A stretch of 64,000 nucleotides of DNA. Origin: Quadrisphaera sp. RL12-1S (GTDB lineage: Bacteria > Actinomycetota > Actinomycetes > Actinomycetales > Quadrisphaeraceae). A program made the translations under genes and the position numbers. The stretch covers positions 62,001 through 126,000 of the forward strand of contig NZ_JACNME010000012.1 of the NCBI RefSeq assembly GCF_014270065.1, read 5' to 3'. Of this stretch, positions 31,734 through 39,069 are shown one piece after another. The notes beneath the pieces are model-generated. The model searched no databases and had not been told where the DNA came from. It was given only the letters and a program-made list of their open reading frames with translations. How positions within the stretch are numbered: the stretch's first letter is position 1; every line of letters begins with the position of its first letter.

Positions 31734-32450
31734 TCAGCGGGTGCTGGCGCGCTCCTGCGCCGCGAGCGCGGCGGCGCGCTCCGCGCGGCGCTGGGCGCGG
31801 TGCTTGCGCACCCGTCGCACCGCGAGCAGCGCGACCGCCAGGACGACGGCCCCGATGACCACCTTGTCGAGCACGTCGGCGTAGCCGGAGACGCGGTCCC
31901 ACTGGGAGCCGAGGGCGTACCCGCCGCCGATGAGCAGCGCGTTCCACAGCGCCGTCCCGGCGGTGGTGAACAGCAGGAACTGCCCCAGGGGCATCCCCGC
32001 GGCACCGGCGGGCAGGGAGATGAGGCTGCGCACGCCCGGGATGAGCCTGCCGAAGAACACCGCCGAGCGGCCGTGCCGGCGGAACCAGCGGTTGGCGGCG
32101 TCGGCGTCGTCGGCGTCGACCAGGGGCATCCTGGCCAGCAGGGCGATGGCGCGGCGCTGGCCGATCCGCCGCGCCAGCTCGTACAGCAGCAGGGCCCCGA
32201 GCACGCCGCCCGCGGTCGCGGCGAGGAAGACGGCCACGAGGTCCATCCGCCCGTCGTAGGCGAGGAAGCCGCCCAGCGGGAGCACCACCTCGCTGGGGAT
32301 GGGCGGGAACACCGTCTCCAGCAGGGTCAGCAGGAAGACGCCGGGCCAGCCGAGGGCGTCCATGACGTCGGCCACCCACCCCGACAGTCCCGTCAGTCCG
32401 CTGGCAGCGGCGGTGCTGTCGGCCGAGGCGCTGGCGAGCACGGGGATCAC
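31734..32450 (-). CDS. DedA family membrane protein
   Basis: A 238-aa DedA/VTT-superfamily protein. [25 protein letters not shown] is the DedA re-entrant segment with the E-x-P pattern. [39 protein letters not shown] is the second conserved hallmark. DedA proteins recycle polyprenyl phosphate or phospholipids across the membrane. GTG at 32450 is preceded by TACCGT and 7 nt, so the transcript should be leaderless. The C-terminus is strongly basic. It is divergent from the small acidic protein gene at 32528. Confidence 0.87.
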   Translation of the reverse strand: MIPVLASASADSTAAASGLTGLSGWVADVMDALGWPGVFLLTLLETVFPPIPSEVVLPLGGFLAYDGRMDLVAVFLAATAGGVLGALLLYELARRIGQRRAIALLARMPLVDADDADAANRWFRRHGRSAVFFGRLIPGVRSLISLPAGAAGMPLGQFLLFTTAGTALWNALLIGGGYALGSQWDRVSGYADVLDKVVIGAVVLAVALLAVRRVRKHRAQRRAERAAALAAQERASTR

Positions 32451-32457
32451 CGTCCCC

Positions 32458-32463
32458 ACGGTA
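32458..32463 (-). promoter_or_regulatory. Minus-10 box TACCGT of the leaderless DedA gene
   Basis: On the minus strand TACCGT is followed by GGGGACG (7 nt) and GTG 32450. Confidence 0.58.
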
Positions 32464-32527
32464 GGTGAGGACGCCCCCACCGACCCGCTGGAGTGCGCCC
32501 CGGGCCCCCGCTTGGCACAGTGGCGAC

Positions 32528-32737
32528 GTGACCAGCGACCCGGACCAGCGCGCCGCCGAGGACCCCCTCGGCGTGGCCACCCAGCTCGACGCCGCCGAGG
32601 AGGACCCCGCGGCGGACGCCACCGCGGGGCTGCCCGGCCACGGCGCCGACGAGGTGGTGGACGCCTCCGCCGACGGCCGCCACGGTCCGGTGCAGGACGC
32701 CCGCGTCGGCTCGCCCGCGCAGGACCACCCGCGCTGA
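32528..32737 (+). CDS. Small acidic hypothetical protein
   Basis: A 69-aa soluble protein rich in Asp, Glu and Ala (for example [17 protein letters not shown]) with no known domain; probably disordered. The GTG at 32528 follows a weak CACAGT box by 6 nt. The frame is open earlier, to 32465, but those residues overlap the DedA promoter region. It lies 50 bp before the PEBP gene and may be cotranscribed with it. Function unknown. Confidence 0.5.
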   Translation: MTSDPDQRAAEDPLGVATQLDAAEEDPAADATAGLPGHGADEVVDASADGRHGPVQDARVGSPAQDHPR

Positions 32738-32787
32738 CCACAGCTTCCCGCCCGCACCCCCCGAAGAAGCCCGGAGGAGACCCACCC

Positions 32788-33321
32788 GTGGACCTCGACC
32801 GCCCCCTCGCCCCGGAGCCCTACGGCCAGCTGCCGCAGGTGCCGTCCTTCACGCTCACCAGCACCGACGTCGCCGAGGGCGAGCCCATGGCCGACCGCCA
32901 CTCCGCCGAGGGCGGCAGCACCTCGCCGCAGCTGGCGTGGAGCGGCTTCCCCGAGGGGACGAAGTCGTTCCTGGTGAGCTGCTTCGACCCGGACGCCCCG
33001 ACCCCGGCCGGCTTCTGGCACTGGACCGTGTTCGACGTGCCCGCCTCCACCACGGAGCTGCCCACGGGCGCCGGCGACGAGGGCAGCACGGCGCTGGCCG
33101 GCGGCACCACCGTCCGCAACGACATGGGTGGCGCCTCGTTCACCGGTGCCGCCCCGCCGCCCGGTGACCGCCCGCACCGGTACGTCTTCGCGGTGCACGC
33201 GCTGGACACGGACGACCTGGGCCTGGATGCCTCGGCCTCCCCCACGGTGGTGCACTTCACGGCGCTGTTCCACACCATCGCGCGCGCCACGCTCTCGCCG
33301 ACCTACCAGGTGCAGGGCTGA
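32788..33321 (+). CDS. YbhB/YbcL family protein (PEBP-like)
   Basis: A 177-aa phosphatidylethanolamine-binding-protein-like protein. The ligand-pocket motifs are present: [42 protein letters not shown] (DPD and the GFWHW loop) and [18 protein letters not shown]. Bacterial members have no settled role; some inhibit kinases or proteases. GGAGGAG lies 7 nt before the GTG at 32788. It leads a run of plus-strand genes (PEBP, YbaK, SRPBCC). Confidence 0.9.
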   Translation: MDLDRPLAPEPYGQLPQVPSFTLTSTDVAEGEPMADRHSAEGGSTSPQLAWSGFPEGTKSFLVSCFDPDAPTPAGFWHWTVFDVPASTTELPTGAGDEGSTALAGGTTVRNDMGGASFTGAAPPPGDRPHRYVFAVHALDTDDLGLDASASPTVVHFTALFHTIARATLSPTYQVQG

Positions 33322-33344
33322 GCGCCCTCGACGGCGGACGGCCG

Positions 33345-33899
33345 GTGACGGGGCCGGGCGGGCTCGCGTGGGAGCCCGCCCCGCCCCGCGCCGACCTGCT
33401 CGCCCCGCCCGTGGCGGCGGCGCTGGAGGCGTGGGGAGCGGCGGCGCAGCAGGTGCTGGTCGCCGAGATCGACCCGGACCTCGCCGACACCGCCGCCCTC
33501 GTCGAGGCCACTGGCGCGCCCGCGTCGGTCATGGCCAACTGCGTGGTGGTCAACGGCCGCCGCGGTGACGTCGAGCGGATCGCCGGGTGCGTGGTCCTCG
33601 CCACCACCCGCGCCGACGTCAACGGCCTCGTGCGCAAGCGCCTCGACGCGCGCAAGGCGTCCTTCCTCGACCACGACCGCGCGGTCTCCGGCTCCGGCAT
33701 GGAGTTCGGCGGCATCACGCCGGTCGGGCTGCCGCCCGAGTGGCAGGTGCTGGTCGACGCCGCGGTGCTGGAGGTGGACGTCGTCGTCATCGGCTCCGGT
33801 GTCCGGCGCTCCAAGCTCGCGCTGCCCGGCGCCCTCCTGGGGCAGCTCCCCGGCGCCGAGGTGGTCGAGGGCCTCGGGGTGCCGCTGCCGCCCTCGTGA
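33345..33899 (+). CDS. YbaK/EbsC-type aminoacyl-tRNA deacylase domain protein
   Basis: A 184-aa YbaK-fold protein. ADLVRKRL-like segment NGLVRKRLDARKASFLD carries the conserved lysines. FGGITPVGLPPEWQVLVDAAVLEVDVVVIGSGVRRSKLAL is the C-terminal hallmark of the family. Members hydrolyse mischarged tRNAs such as Cys-tRNA(Pro). Cysteines are few, so thiol catalysis is not implied. The GTG start has only a weak GGCGGA site, 23 bp after PEBP. Confidence 0.85.
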   Translation: MTGPGGLAWEPAPPRADLLAPPVAAALEAWGAAAQQVLVAEIDPDLADTAALVEATGAPASVMANCVVVNGRRGDVERIAGCVVLATTRADVNGLVRKRLDARKASFLDHDRAVSGSGMEFGGITPVGLPPEWQVLVDAAVLEVDVVVIGSGVRRSKLALPGALLGQLPGAEVVEGLGVPLPPS

Positions 33900-33906
33900 C
33901 GGCGCT

Positions 33907-34341
33907 GTGAGGCGAGAGCTCGCGGTCACCGGTACCGCTCCCCCGCCGCTGGCGTGGGAGCGGTACGCGGACCCGTCACTGTGGGCGACGTGGTCCCCGC
34001 AGATCGCGTCCGTGACCGCGAGCACCGCCCGCCTCGAGACGGGGACGACGGGCGTCGTGCGCGGCCACGGCGGACTGCGGCTCGACTTCACCGCCGAGGA
34101 CGTCGACGACGACGCCCGCCGCTGGACGTGGCGCGTAGAGCCGACGCACGCGCTGGGCGTGCCGCTGCCGGCCGTCCTGCGGTGCTGCGGCCGGCTCCGC
34201 CTCGAGCACGGCGTCGTCCCGAGCGCCCTCGCGGACGGCGGCTCCACCACCACGCTGTCGCTGGAGGGCTGGGCGCCCGTGGTGCTGGCCTACGCCCCGC
34301 TGGCCGCCCTCGCCCTGCGCCGCCTCGTCGCCCTCCCCTGA
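33907..34341 (+). CDS. SRPBCC-fold protein (polyketide cyclase/START-like)
   Basis: A 144-aa protein. AWERYADPSLWATWSPQIASV is the typical first helix of SRPBCC proteins. TGVVRGHGGLRLDFTAEDVDDDARRWTWRV continues the beta-sheet, and the long C-terminal helix is rich in Ala and Leu. It would bind a hydrophobic ligand. GTG at 33907 starts 8 bp after the YbaK stop, so they are probably cotranscribed. Ligand unknown. Confidence 0.72.
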   Translation: MRRELAVTGTAPPPLAWERYADPSLWATWSPQIASVTASTARLETGTTGVVRGHGGLRLDFTAEDVDDDARRWTWRVEPTHALGVPLPAVLRCCGRLRLEHGVVPSALADGGSTTTLSLEGWAPVVLAYAPLAALALRRLVALP

Positions 34342-34560
34342 TCCGCGCCCCCTGCGCCGCGGGCGAGGTGCGGTCGCGCCGGAGTGGGGAACCCCGGCAC
34401 CGGCGGGGAGCCTCGGCCCCGCTTCCAGCGCCGGAACCGGGGTCCAGCCTGCCCACCGGGCCTGAGCCTGCCCAGCAGGTCGACCCCGCGCGGAGTAGCG
34501 CGGCCTGCGGCGGTCCGTCAGCGGGCCTGAAGGTCCACCCGAGCCGCAGCTGCCCGGCCA

Positions 34561-34618
34561 GACCGTGGACGCTGTGCTCCGGTACGAGCTCGCACAGCGG
34601 AGCACAGCGACCACGGTC
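34561..34618 (+). promoter_or_regulatory. 21-bp stem-loop directly before the ribosome binding site of the DUF6578-like gene
   Basis: Arms at 34561-34581 and 34598-34618 are complementary over 20 of 21 positions (one A-A mismatch), with a 16-nt loop. The GGAGGGGG site follows immediately and the GTG is at 34632. The stem would sit at the 5' edge of the ribosome-binding region. A protein operator or an RNA switch is inferred. Nothing else is recognised in the 290-bp gap before this gene. Confidence 0.55.
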
Positions 34619-34631
34619 GGAGGGGGTCCCG

Positions 34632-34976
34632 GTGGACGTCGTCGTCGAGATCGGTGGCTGGGAGCACAGCTGCTGCGGGAGCGCGGTCGAGCGCGGCCAG
34701 CTCGTCGACCTCGGATGCCTGCGGGTCGACGGCCGAGACGGCTCGCCCGCGCTGTCCGAGACCCACCACGACCTCGAGGCTGAGGTGAGGGTGCGAGGGC
34801 GGGTCGTGGAGGTCGCCGTCGTGAGGGACGACGGGAGCTCACAGCCCATCGACCGGATCCCGAGCGGTCGCGAACTGAGACAGCTGGACGACGACCCGGT
34901 GCTCCTCGAGGCGGCGTGGACCGGCGAGCTGCTGCCCGGCGGGACCGAGTTCCTCGTGGTGGTGCGGACGGCCTGA
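34632..34976 (+). CDS. DUF6578-like small protein, copy 1
   Basis: A 114-aa protein. IGGWEHSCCGSAVERGQLVDLGCL matches the DUF6578 opening (aromatic residue, CCG, then a small beta-rich domain). It resembles the gene at 38689, where the equivalent reads VEDWQLECCGEHVQIGSSVAWHL. The two cysteines could bind metal or form a disulfide, but that is inference. GGAGGGGG lies 6 nt before the GTG, and a large stem-loop lies just upstream. Function unknown. Confidence 0.65.
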   Translation: MDVVVEIGGWEHSCCGSAVERGQLVDLGCLRVDGRDGSPALSETHHDLEAEVRVRGRVVEVAVVRDDGSSQPIDRIPSGRELRQLDDDPVLLEAAWTGELLPGGTEFLVVVRTA

Positions 34977-34991
34977 AGCGCGCCGGACCAC

Positions 34992-35010
34992 TACTAGGCA
35001 AGACCTATTA
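34992..35010. promoter_or_regulatory. Likely PadR operator: TAcTAGG-N5-CCTAtTA
   Basis: Seven-bp arms with one mismatch, AT-rich in a GC-rich context, centred 18 nt upstream of the PadR minus-10 box. The position fits autorepression by blocking the minus-35 region. Confidence 0.5.
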
Positions 35011-35018
35011 CCAGCAGC

Positions 35019-35024
35019 TACTGT
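35019..35024 (+). promoter_or_regulatory. Minus-10 box TACTGT of the leaderless PadR gene
   Basis: TACTGT, 7 nt, then ATG 35032. This fixes the start at the ATG rather than the GTG at 35023, which lies inside the box. Confidence 0.6.
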
Positions 35025-35031
35025 GCGAGGC

Positions 35032-35415
35032 ATGGCACCAGAGCTCGACCGCAGGACCCAGCTGCTGCGCGGCGCTCTGGACACCTGCCTGCTCGCTCTG
35101 CTGGCCCGCAACCCCACCCACGCCTACGACCTCGTCGTCCAGCTGGAGAGGCACGGGCTGCCTGACATCAGCTACGGCACCGTCTACCCGCTCATGACCC
35201 GCCTGCGCAGCCAGGGGCTGGTGCGCGACGAGACGCGTCCTAGCGACAGCGGGCCCCCGCGCAAGGTCTTCCACCTCACCGATGACGGCCATCGCACCCT
35301 GCGCGCCTGGAGCGAGCAGTGGACGCAGACCACCACCACCATCACCGCGCTCCTGCGCACCGCAGGTGCCGTGCCCGCTCTCGAGCCCGAGGAGCCTGCT
35401 CGTGTCCACGCCTGA
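35032..35415 (+). CDS. PadR-family transcriptional regulator
   Basis: A 127-aa winged-helix protein. LLRGALDTCLLALLARNPTHAYDLVVQLERHGLPDISYGTVYPLMTRLRSQGLVRDETRPSDSGPPRKVFHLTDDGHRTL is the complete PadR DNA-binding and wing region. A dimerisation helix follows. It is cotranscribed with a membrane protein whose start lies inside its last codons (14-bp overlap). PadR plus a HAAS/DUF1700-like membrane partner is a common pairing in sensing of membrane or antibiotic stress. Leaderless, with a dyad just upstream. Confidence 0.9.
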   Translation: MAPELDRRTQLLRGALDTCLLALLARNPTHAYDLVVQLERHGLPDISYGTVYPLMTRLRSQGLVRDETRPSDSGPPRKVFHLTDDGHRTLRAWSEQWTQTTTTITALLRTAGAVPALEPEEPARVHA

Positions 35416-36112
35416 GCGCCCCAGCCGCCGCCACGCCGGCACCGATGCCGACCCCTGCAGCGACGCCGACACCGTCGCGCACACAGCCGATCGACGCCTG
35501 CGCCGGATGGGGGTCGGCCGCGCAGACCGCTCCGCCATCGTCGAGACCCTGCACACCGACCTCCGCGCGGCCCAGGCGGACGGCCGCCGTCCCGCTGACC
35601 TGCTGGGCCCCGACCTCGACGACTTCCTGCGCAGGACCCTTGCCGAGGGCGGCCACACGCCCGACCGTCCCGGTGCGGCCCGGCTGGCCCTGGTCGGGAC
35701 CGCGGTCGCCGTGCCCGCCGTCGTCGTCGCCAGCAGCGTCGTGTGGTCCGGGCTGGTGCCGCTGTTCACCGCGACGGTCAGCCCCCTGCTCCACCTGCCG
35801 CACACCGGGGTCGCCGGTGGATGGGTCGGTGTGGGCCTGGTGTCCTTCGTGGCCGCGCTGGCCGCGCTCTGGCTGCTGGTCCGCGGCCGCACCGGTGCCC
35901 GGCCCACGGTCGCAGCGGGGGCCGTCACGCTCCTCGTCGCTGCCGCCGCAGGCATCGGCTGCAACCTCGTGGTCCTCCAGCAGGGCTGGCGGATCACCCC
36001 TGCCAGCATCTCCCTGCAGGTCGCCAGTGCCCTCGTCCCCCTCGCCCTGGCTCTGCTCGCCGCCCGCTGGTGGGGTCTGCGCCGCGCCGCGGGGGCAGGC
36101 TCCGACGCGTGA
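35402..36112 (+). CDS. HAAS/DUF1700-like membrane protein partner of PadR
   Basis: A 236-aa protein. The first 90 residues are soluble and helical (DRRLRRMGVGRADRSAIVETLHTDLRAAQ...LGPDLDDFLRRTLAEGG), as in the HAAS/DUF1700 sensory segment encoded beside PadR genes. Four hydrophobic helices follow. It probably transmits a membrane signal to, or is controlled by, the PadR repressor; this rests on gene pairing. GAGGAG lies 6 nt before GTG 35402, inside the PadR gene. No enzymatic motif. Confidence 0.7.
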   Translation: MSTPERPSRRHAGTDADPCSDADTVAHTADRRLRRMGVGRADRSAIVETLHTDLRAAQADGRRPADLLGPDLDDFLRRTLAEGGHTPDRPGAARLALVGTAVAVPAVVVASSVVWSGLVPLFTATVSPLLHLPHTGVAGGWVGVGLVSFVAALAALWLLVRGRTGARPTVAAGAVTLLVAAAAGIGCNLVVLQQGWRITPASISLQVASALVPLALALLAARWWGLRRAAGAGSDA

Positions 36113-36139
36113 GCCGCATCGCCGCTGCGCGGCCAGACC

Positions 36140-37153
36140 GTGACCGCTGAGCAGGACGACGAGGCCGCGACCGTCGTCAGCCACCTCCACGCGCTGACGG
36201 GGCTCCGCGCCAGCAACTGGCGGGACCTCGGCGGGGGGTTCACCACCAACCTCGCGCTGCAGGTGCCCGGGCAGACGCTCGTGGCACGGGTCCACCCCGC
36301 CACGACCTGCCGGGAGCGCGTGCGAGCGCTGCAGGCCGCTCGGCAGGCCGCTGCCGCCGCAGGCGTGCCTGCGGTGGAACCCCTCGCGCTGCTGGCCCTG
36401 CCCGACGGCCGTCAGGTGGAGCTGGAGCCGTTCGTCGAGGCCCCCGACCCGATGAGGACACCTCGCCGCCTGGTCGCAGGAGCACCGGTGCTCGCCCGCC
36501 TGCACGACGCGCTGCGCACCGCCGACCTGCCGCCCGCGGCCCACGTCGTCGCCTTCTCCAACCACGTCCCGGCACCGGAGGCGGTCTCGGTGACCGCGGC
36601 GGCGGTGGAGCGCCTGCGCGCGGAACCAGCAGCCGCGCCCGAGGACTTCGCGGAGGAGCTGCTCGAGCACGTCGGGCAGGTCGCCGAGGGGGAAGCAGCG
36701 CTCCTCGCCGAGCAGGTGGAGCACCTCACCTACGGCGACTTCTGGGACGGGAACGTCCTCCTCTCCCGCGGTGAGGTGGCCGCCGTCCTGGACTTCGGGT
36801 TCCTGGCCGACCGGGCGCGCGTGGACGACGTGGCCCTCCCGTTCTGGTTCTGGCTGCTGGAGCCGGGCCACGGCCTCCCGTCGTCGGACGACGTCGACCT
36901 GCTGGTCCGGATCGCCGACGCCTACGACGCCGGCGCCCAGCAGCCGCTGAGCGATGCTGAGCGCGCCTCGCTGCCGCTCGCGCTGGCGCGGCAGCCGGCG
37001 TGGGCGGGCCGCCAGTGGCTCGCCGACCCGAGGCCGGGCGCCGTGTCGGCGCACGCCCGCAAGGCCGCCGCAGAGCTGCCCGTCGCCCAGCACGTGCTGG
37101 CCCACCTGGGGACCTGGCAGAACGCGCTCACCAGGGCCCGGCGCGGGCCATGA
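36140..37153 (+). CDS. Aminoglycoside phosphotransferase (APH)-fold kinase
   Basis: A 337-aa APH/choline-kinase-like protein. The N-lobe has LGGGFTTNLALQV and TLVARVHP with the putative ATP-binding lysine replaced by Arg. The catalytic loop is LTYGDFWDGNVLLS (Asp then Asn; the usual His-Gly-Asp is Tyr-Gly-Asp). The metal motif is AVLDFGFLADRARVDDVAL. The natural substrate may be a small hydroxyl compound rather than an antibiotic. GTG at 36140, 27 bp after the previous stop; no strong ribosome site. Divergence from the canonical residues leaves the activity unproved. Confidence 0.75.
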   Translation: MTAEQDDEAATVVSHLHALTGLRASNWRDLGGGFTTNLALQVPGQTLVARVHPATTCRERVRALQAARQAAAAAGVPAVEPLALLALPDGRQVELEPFVEAPDPMRTPRRLVAGAPVLARLHDALRTADLPPAAHVVAFSNHVPAPEAVSVTAAAVERLRAEPAAAPEDFAEELLEHVGQVAEGEAALLAEQVEHLTYGDFWDGNVLLSRGEVAAVLDFGFLADRARVDDVALPFWFWLLEPGHGLPSSDDVDLLVRIADAYDAGAQQPLSDAERASLPLALARQPAWAGRQWLADPRPGAVSAHARKAAAELPVAQHVLAHLGTWQNALTRARRGP

Positions 37154-37160
37154 TCAGGTG

Positions 37161-37622
37161 GTGACCCGCCGCAGGAGCAGTTCGCGACCCCTCGCAGCTC
37201 GGCTGGTCCGGGTGGTGCTGCAGCACCCCCTGGTCGCTCGTCGCCTGCGCCGCGTCGCGGTCGAGCTGCCCCCTTCGGACGTGGTCGACACCCCGGCTGC
37301 GTGGACCCTCCTGTCCGCCAGGCGCATCACGGCAGCGGGCGGTGCGCAGCTCGTCGTCGTCCACCTGGCCTCGCGGGTGGGGATCCAGTGGGGTCTGTGG
37401 CGGCTGGACACCGGTGAGCTGCTGACCGGACTCCACGCCACCGGTCAGCTCACCGAGGCGCGGCTGCTGGAGCTGGGGGTCGAGCAGCTCACAGACGCCC
37501 CCGTCGCGCAGACCGAGCTCGAGGAGCTTCGGTCCGTGCTGCGGCTCGAGGAGGCCCGCTGGTCGCCCCGCGGCCCCGAGAGCTGGGCCTTCTCGGCGCG
37601 CGGCCGCTTCTGGGGGGCCTGA
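37161..37622 (+). CDS. Hypothetical protein
   Basis: A 153-aa protein with a basic N-terminus (RRRSSSRPLAARLVRVVLQHPLVARRLRRVAVEL) and an alpha/beta C-terminus (RITAAGGAQLVVVHLASRVGIQWGLWRLDTGELLTGL). No known domain and no membrane span. Two in-frame GTGs (37158, 37161) are possible starts, 7 bp after the APH-like stop, so it is probably cotranscribed with it. I do not recognise the family. Confidence 0.5.
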   Translation: MTRRRSSSRPLAARLVRVVLQHPLVARRLRRVAVELPPSDVVDTPAAWTLLSARRITAAGGAQLVVVHLASRVGIQWGLWRLDTGELLTGLHATGQLTEARLLELGVEQLTDAPVAQTELEELRSVLRLEEARWSPRGPESWAFSARGRFWGA

Positions 37623-37669
37623 CGCAAACCCGTGGACGGGACCGCGCCGGCCGGACAGGATGACCGGCC

Positions 37670-38683
37670 GTGATCACCGACAGCCCCGTCGACCAGGACG
37701 AGGACGACGACGAGGGCTCCGACCTGTACTGCGAGGGCTACGACCTCGCCGAGGCCGGTGAGCACGAGCGCGCCGTCGAGGTCTTCACCCGCTCCGCCGA
37801 GCTCGGGTACGCGGACGCGCTGCACGCGCTCGGCAACTCCCTGCAGGAGCTCGGACGCACTGAGGACGCCGTCCGCGCCTTCGCCGCCGCCGAGGCGGCC
37901 GGGGTCACCGAGTCGGTCCTCAACCTCGGTCACGCCCTCCGGCAGCTGCACGACGCCGACGCCGCAGCCGCGGCGTACCAGCGCGCCCGCGAGGCTGGCG
38001 ACCCGCGAGCGAGCATGTGCCTGGCGGACGTCTGGCGCCGCCAGGGAGACGCCGCCGGTGCGCGAGCCCTGCTCGAAGGTTCGGCAGCGGCTGGAAACGC
38101 CTGGTCTGCTGGTGAGCTGGCGCTGTGGATGCTCGACGACGTCGACCACGACCTCACCGCGGTGGAGCCCGGAGGTGAGGTGGAGACCCTCCTGCGGCAG
38201 GCCGCGGACGTCGACGGTGACGCCCGCGCGGACCTGGCGTGGGTGCTGCGACACCGCGGTGCGCTCGACGAGGCGGAGTCGCTGCTGCGCTCCGGCCACG
38301 CCGGCGGCCACAGCGACTGCTCGATCAAGCTGGCCCTGCTCCTCGACGAGGACCGCGGCGAGGTCGCCGAGGCCGAGCAGGTGCTGCGGGCGGCAGCTGA
38401 CGCCGGTGAGCTGTTCGCCTGGAACAACCTCGCTCGCCTGCTGCGCGACCAGGGCCGGCTGCTGGAGGCGGAAGCGGCGTTCCGGCGCGGTGCTCGTGGC
38501 GGTGACGCGCTGGCCGCGAGGAACCTGCGAGCGCTCCGGCGGGACCACCGCCGGCAGCTCGGCCGCGCCCACCGCCGCAAACGCCGGCAGGCCGTGGGCA
38601 GCGGGGAACGGGTGGCCGGCCCCTCAGCTGCGCACACCGCCGCTGGACCGGCTCGACCCGTCGCGGTCCCCGACCGAGGATGA
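37670..38683 (+). CDS. Tetratricopeptide/Sel1-like repeat protein
   Basis: A 337-aa protein made of helical repeats of about 34-36 residues: DLYCEGYDLAEAGEHERAVEVFTRSAELGYADALHALGNSLQELGRTEDAVRAFAAAEAAGV and onwards to FAWNNLARLLRDQGRLLEAEAAFRRGARGGDALA. The N-terminus is very acidic, the last 50 residues basic and disordered. No signal peptide. Such proteins are binding scaffolds. The start motif AGGATGACCGGC-(C)-GTGATC is repeated at the next gene. It lies between two DUF6578-like genes; a joint role is only a guess. Confidence 0.78.
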   Translation: MITDSPVDQDEDDDEGSDLYCEGYDLAEAGEHERAVEVFTRSAELGYADALHALGNSLQELGRTEDAVRAFAAAEAAGVTESVLNLGHALRQLHDADAAAAAYQRAREAGDPRASMCLADVWRRQGDAAGARALLEGSAAAGNAWSAGELALWMLDDVDHDLTAVEPGGEVETLLRQAADVDGDARADLAWVLRHRGALDEAESLLRSGHAGGHSDCSIKLALLLDEDRGEVAEAEQVLRAAADAGELFAWNNLARLLRDQGRLLEAEAAFRRGARGGDALAARNLRALRRDHRRQLGRAHRRKRRQAVGSGERVAGPSAAHTAAGPARPVAVPDRG

Positions 38684-38688
38684 CCGGC

Positions 38689-39069
38689 GTGATCGTCCCG
38701 GTGCACGTCGAGGACTGGCAGCTGGAGTGCTGTGGGGAGCACGTCCAGATCGGCTCGAGCGTGGCGTGGCACCTCGAGGACGCCGACGAGGTGCACGTCG
38801 TCACCACCGTCCGGCAGCTCGTGCCGGCGTGGTCCGTCGTCCTCCCGGTCCTGGAGGTCGTGAAGCAGCTCCCCGACGGGTCAGAGACCGTCGTGGCTGG
38901 TGGGTCAGGACCCTTCGTGGAGGGGTGGCGCGGCGGGTCCGTGTTGCGGGTGGGCACCGGCCTCGCCAGACTCACCGCGCCCGCCGATCACCGTGGAGGC
39001 CGGGTCCCCCGCTCACCGAGGAGCCCGCGTGCCGTTCGTCCTCACCGCGCAGACCTCGACGCACGCTGA
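38689..39069 (+). CDS. DUF6578-like small protein, copy 2
   Basis: A 126-aa protein starting VIVPVHVEDWQLECCGEHVQIGSSVAWHL, which matches DUF6578. It is a paralogue of the gene at 34632. I prefer GTG 38689 (GAGG 9 nt upstream); ATG 38680, overlapping the TPR stop as ATGA, is also possible. The last 40 residues (HRGGRVPRSPRSPRAVRPHR) are basic and overlap the first codons of the permease gene by 41 bp, so the true stop-proximal part may not matter for fold. Function unknown. Confidence 0.65.
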   Translation: MIVPVHVEDWQLECCGEHVQIGSSVAWHLEDADEVHVVTTVRQLVPAWSVVLPVLEVVKQLPDGSETVVAGGSGPFVEGWRGGSVLRVGTGLARLTAPADHRGGRVPRSPRSPRAVRPHRADLDAR

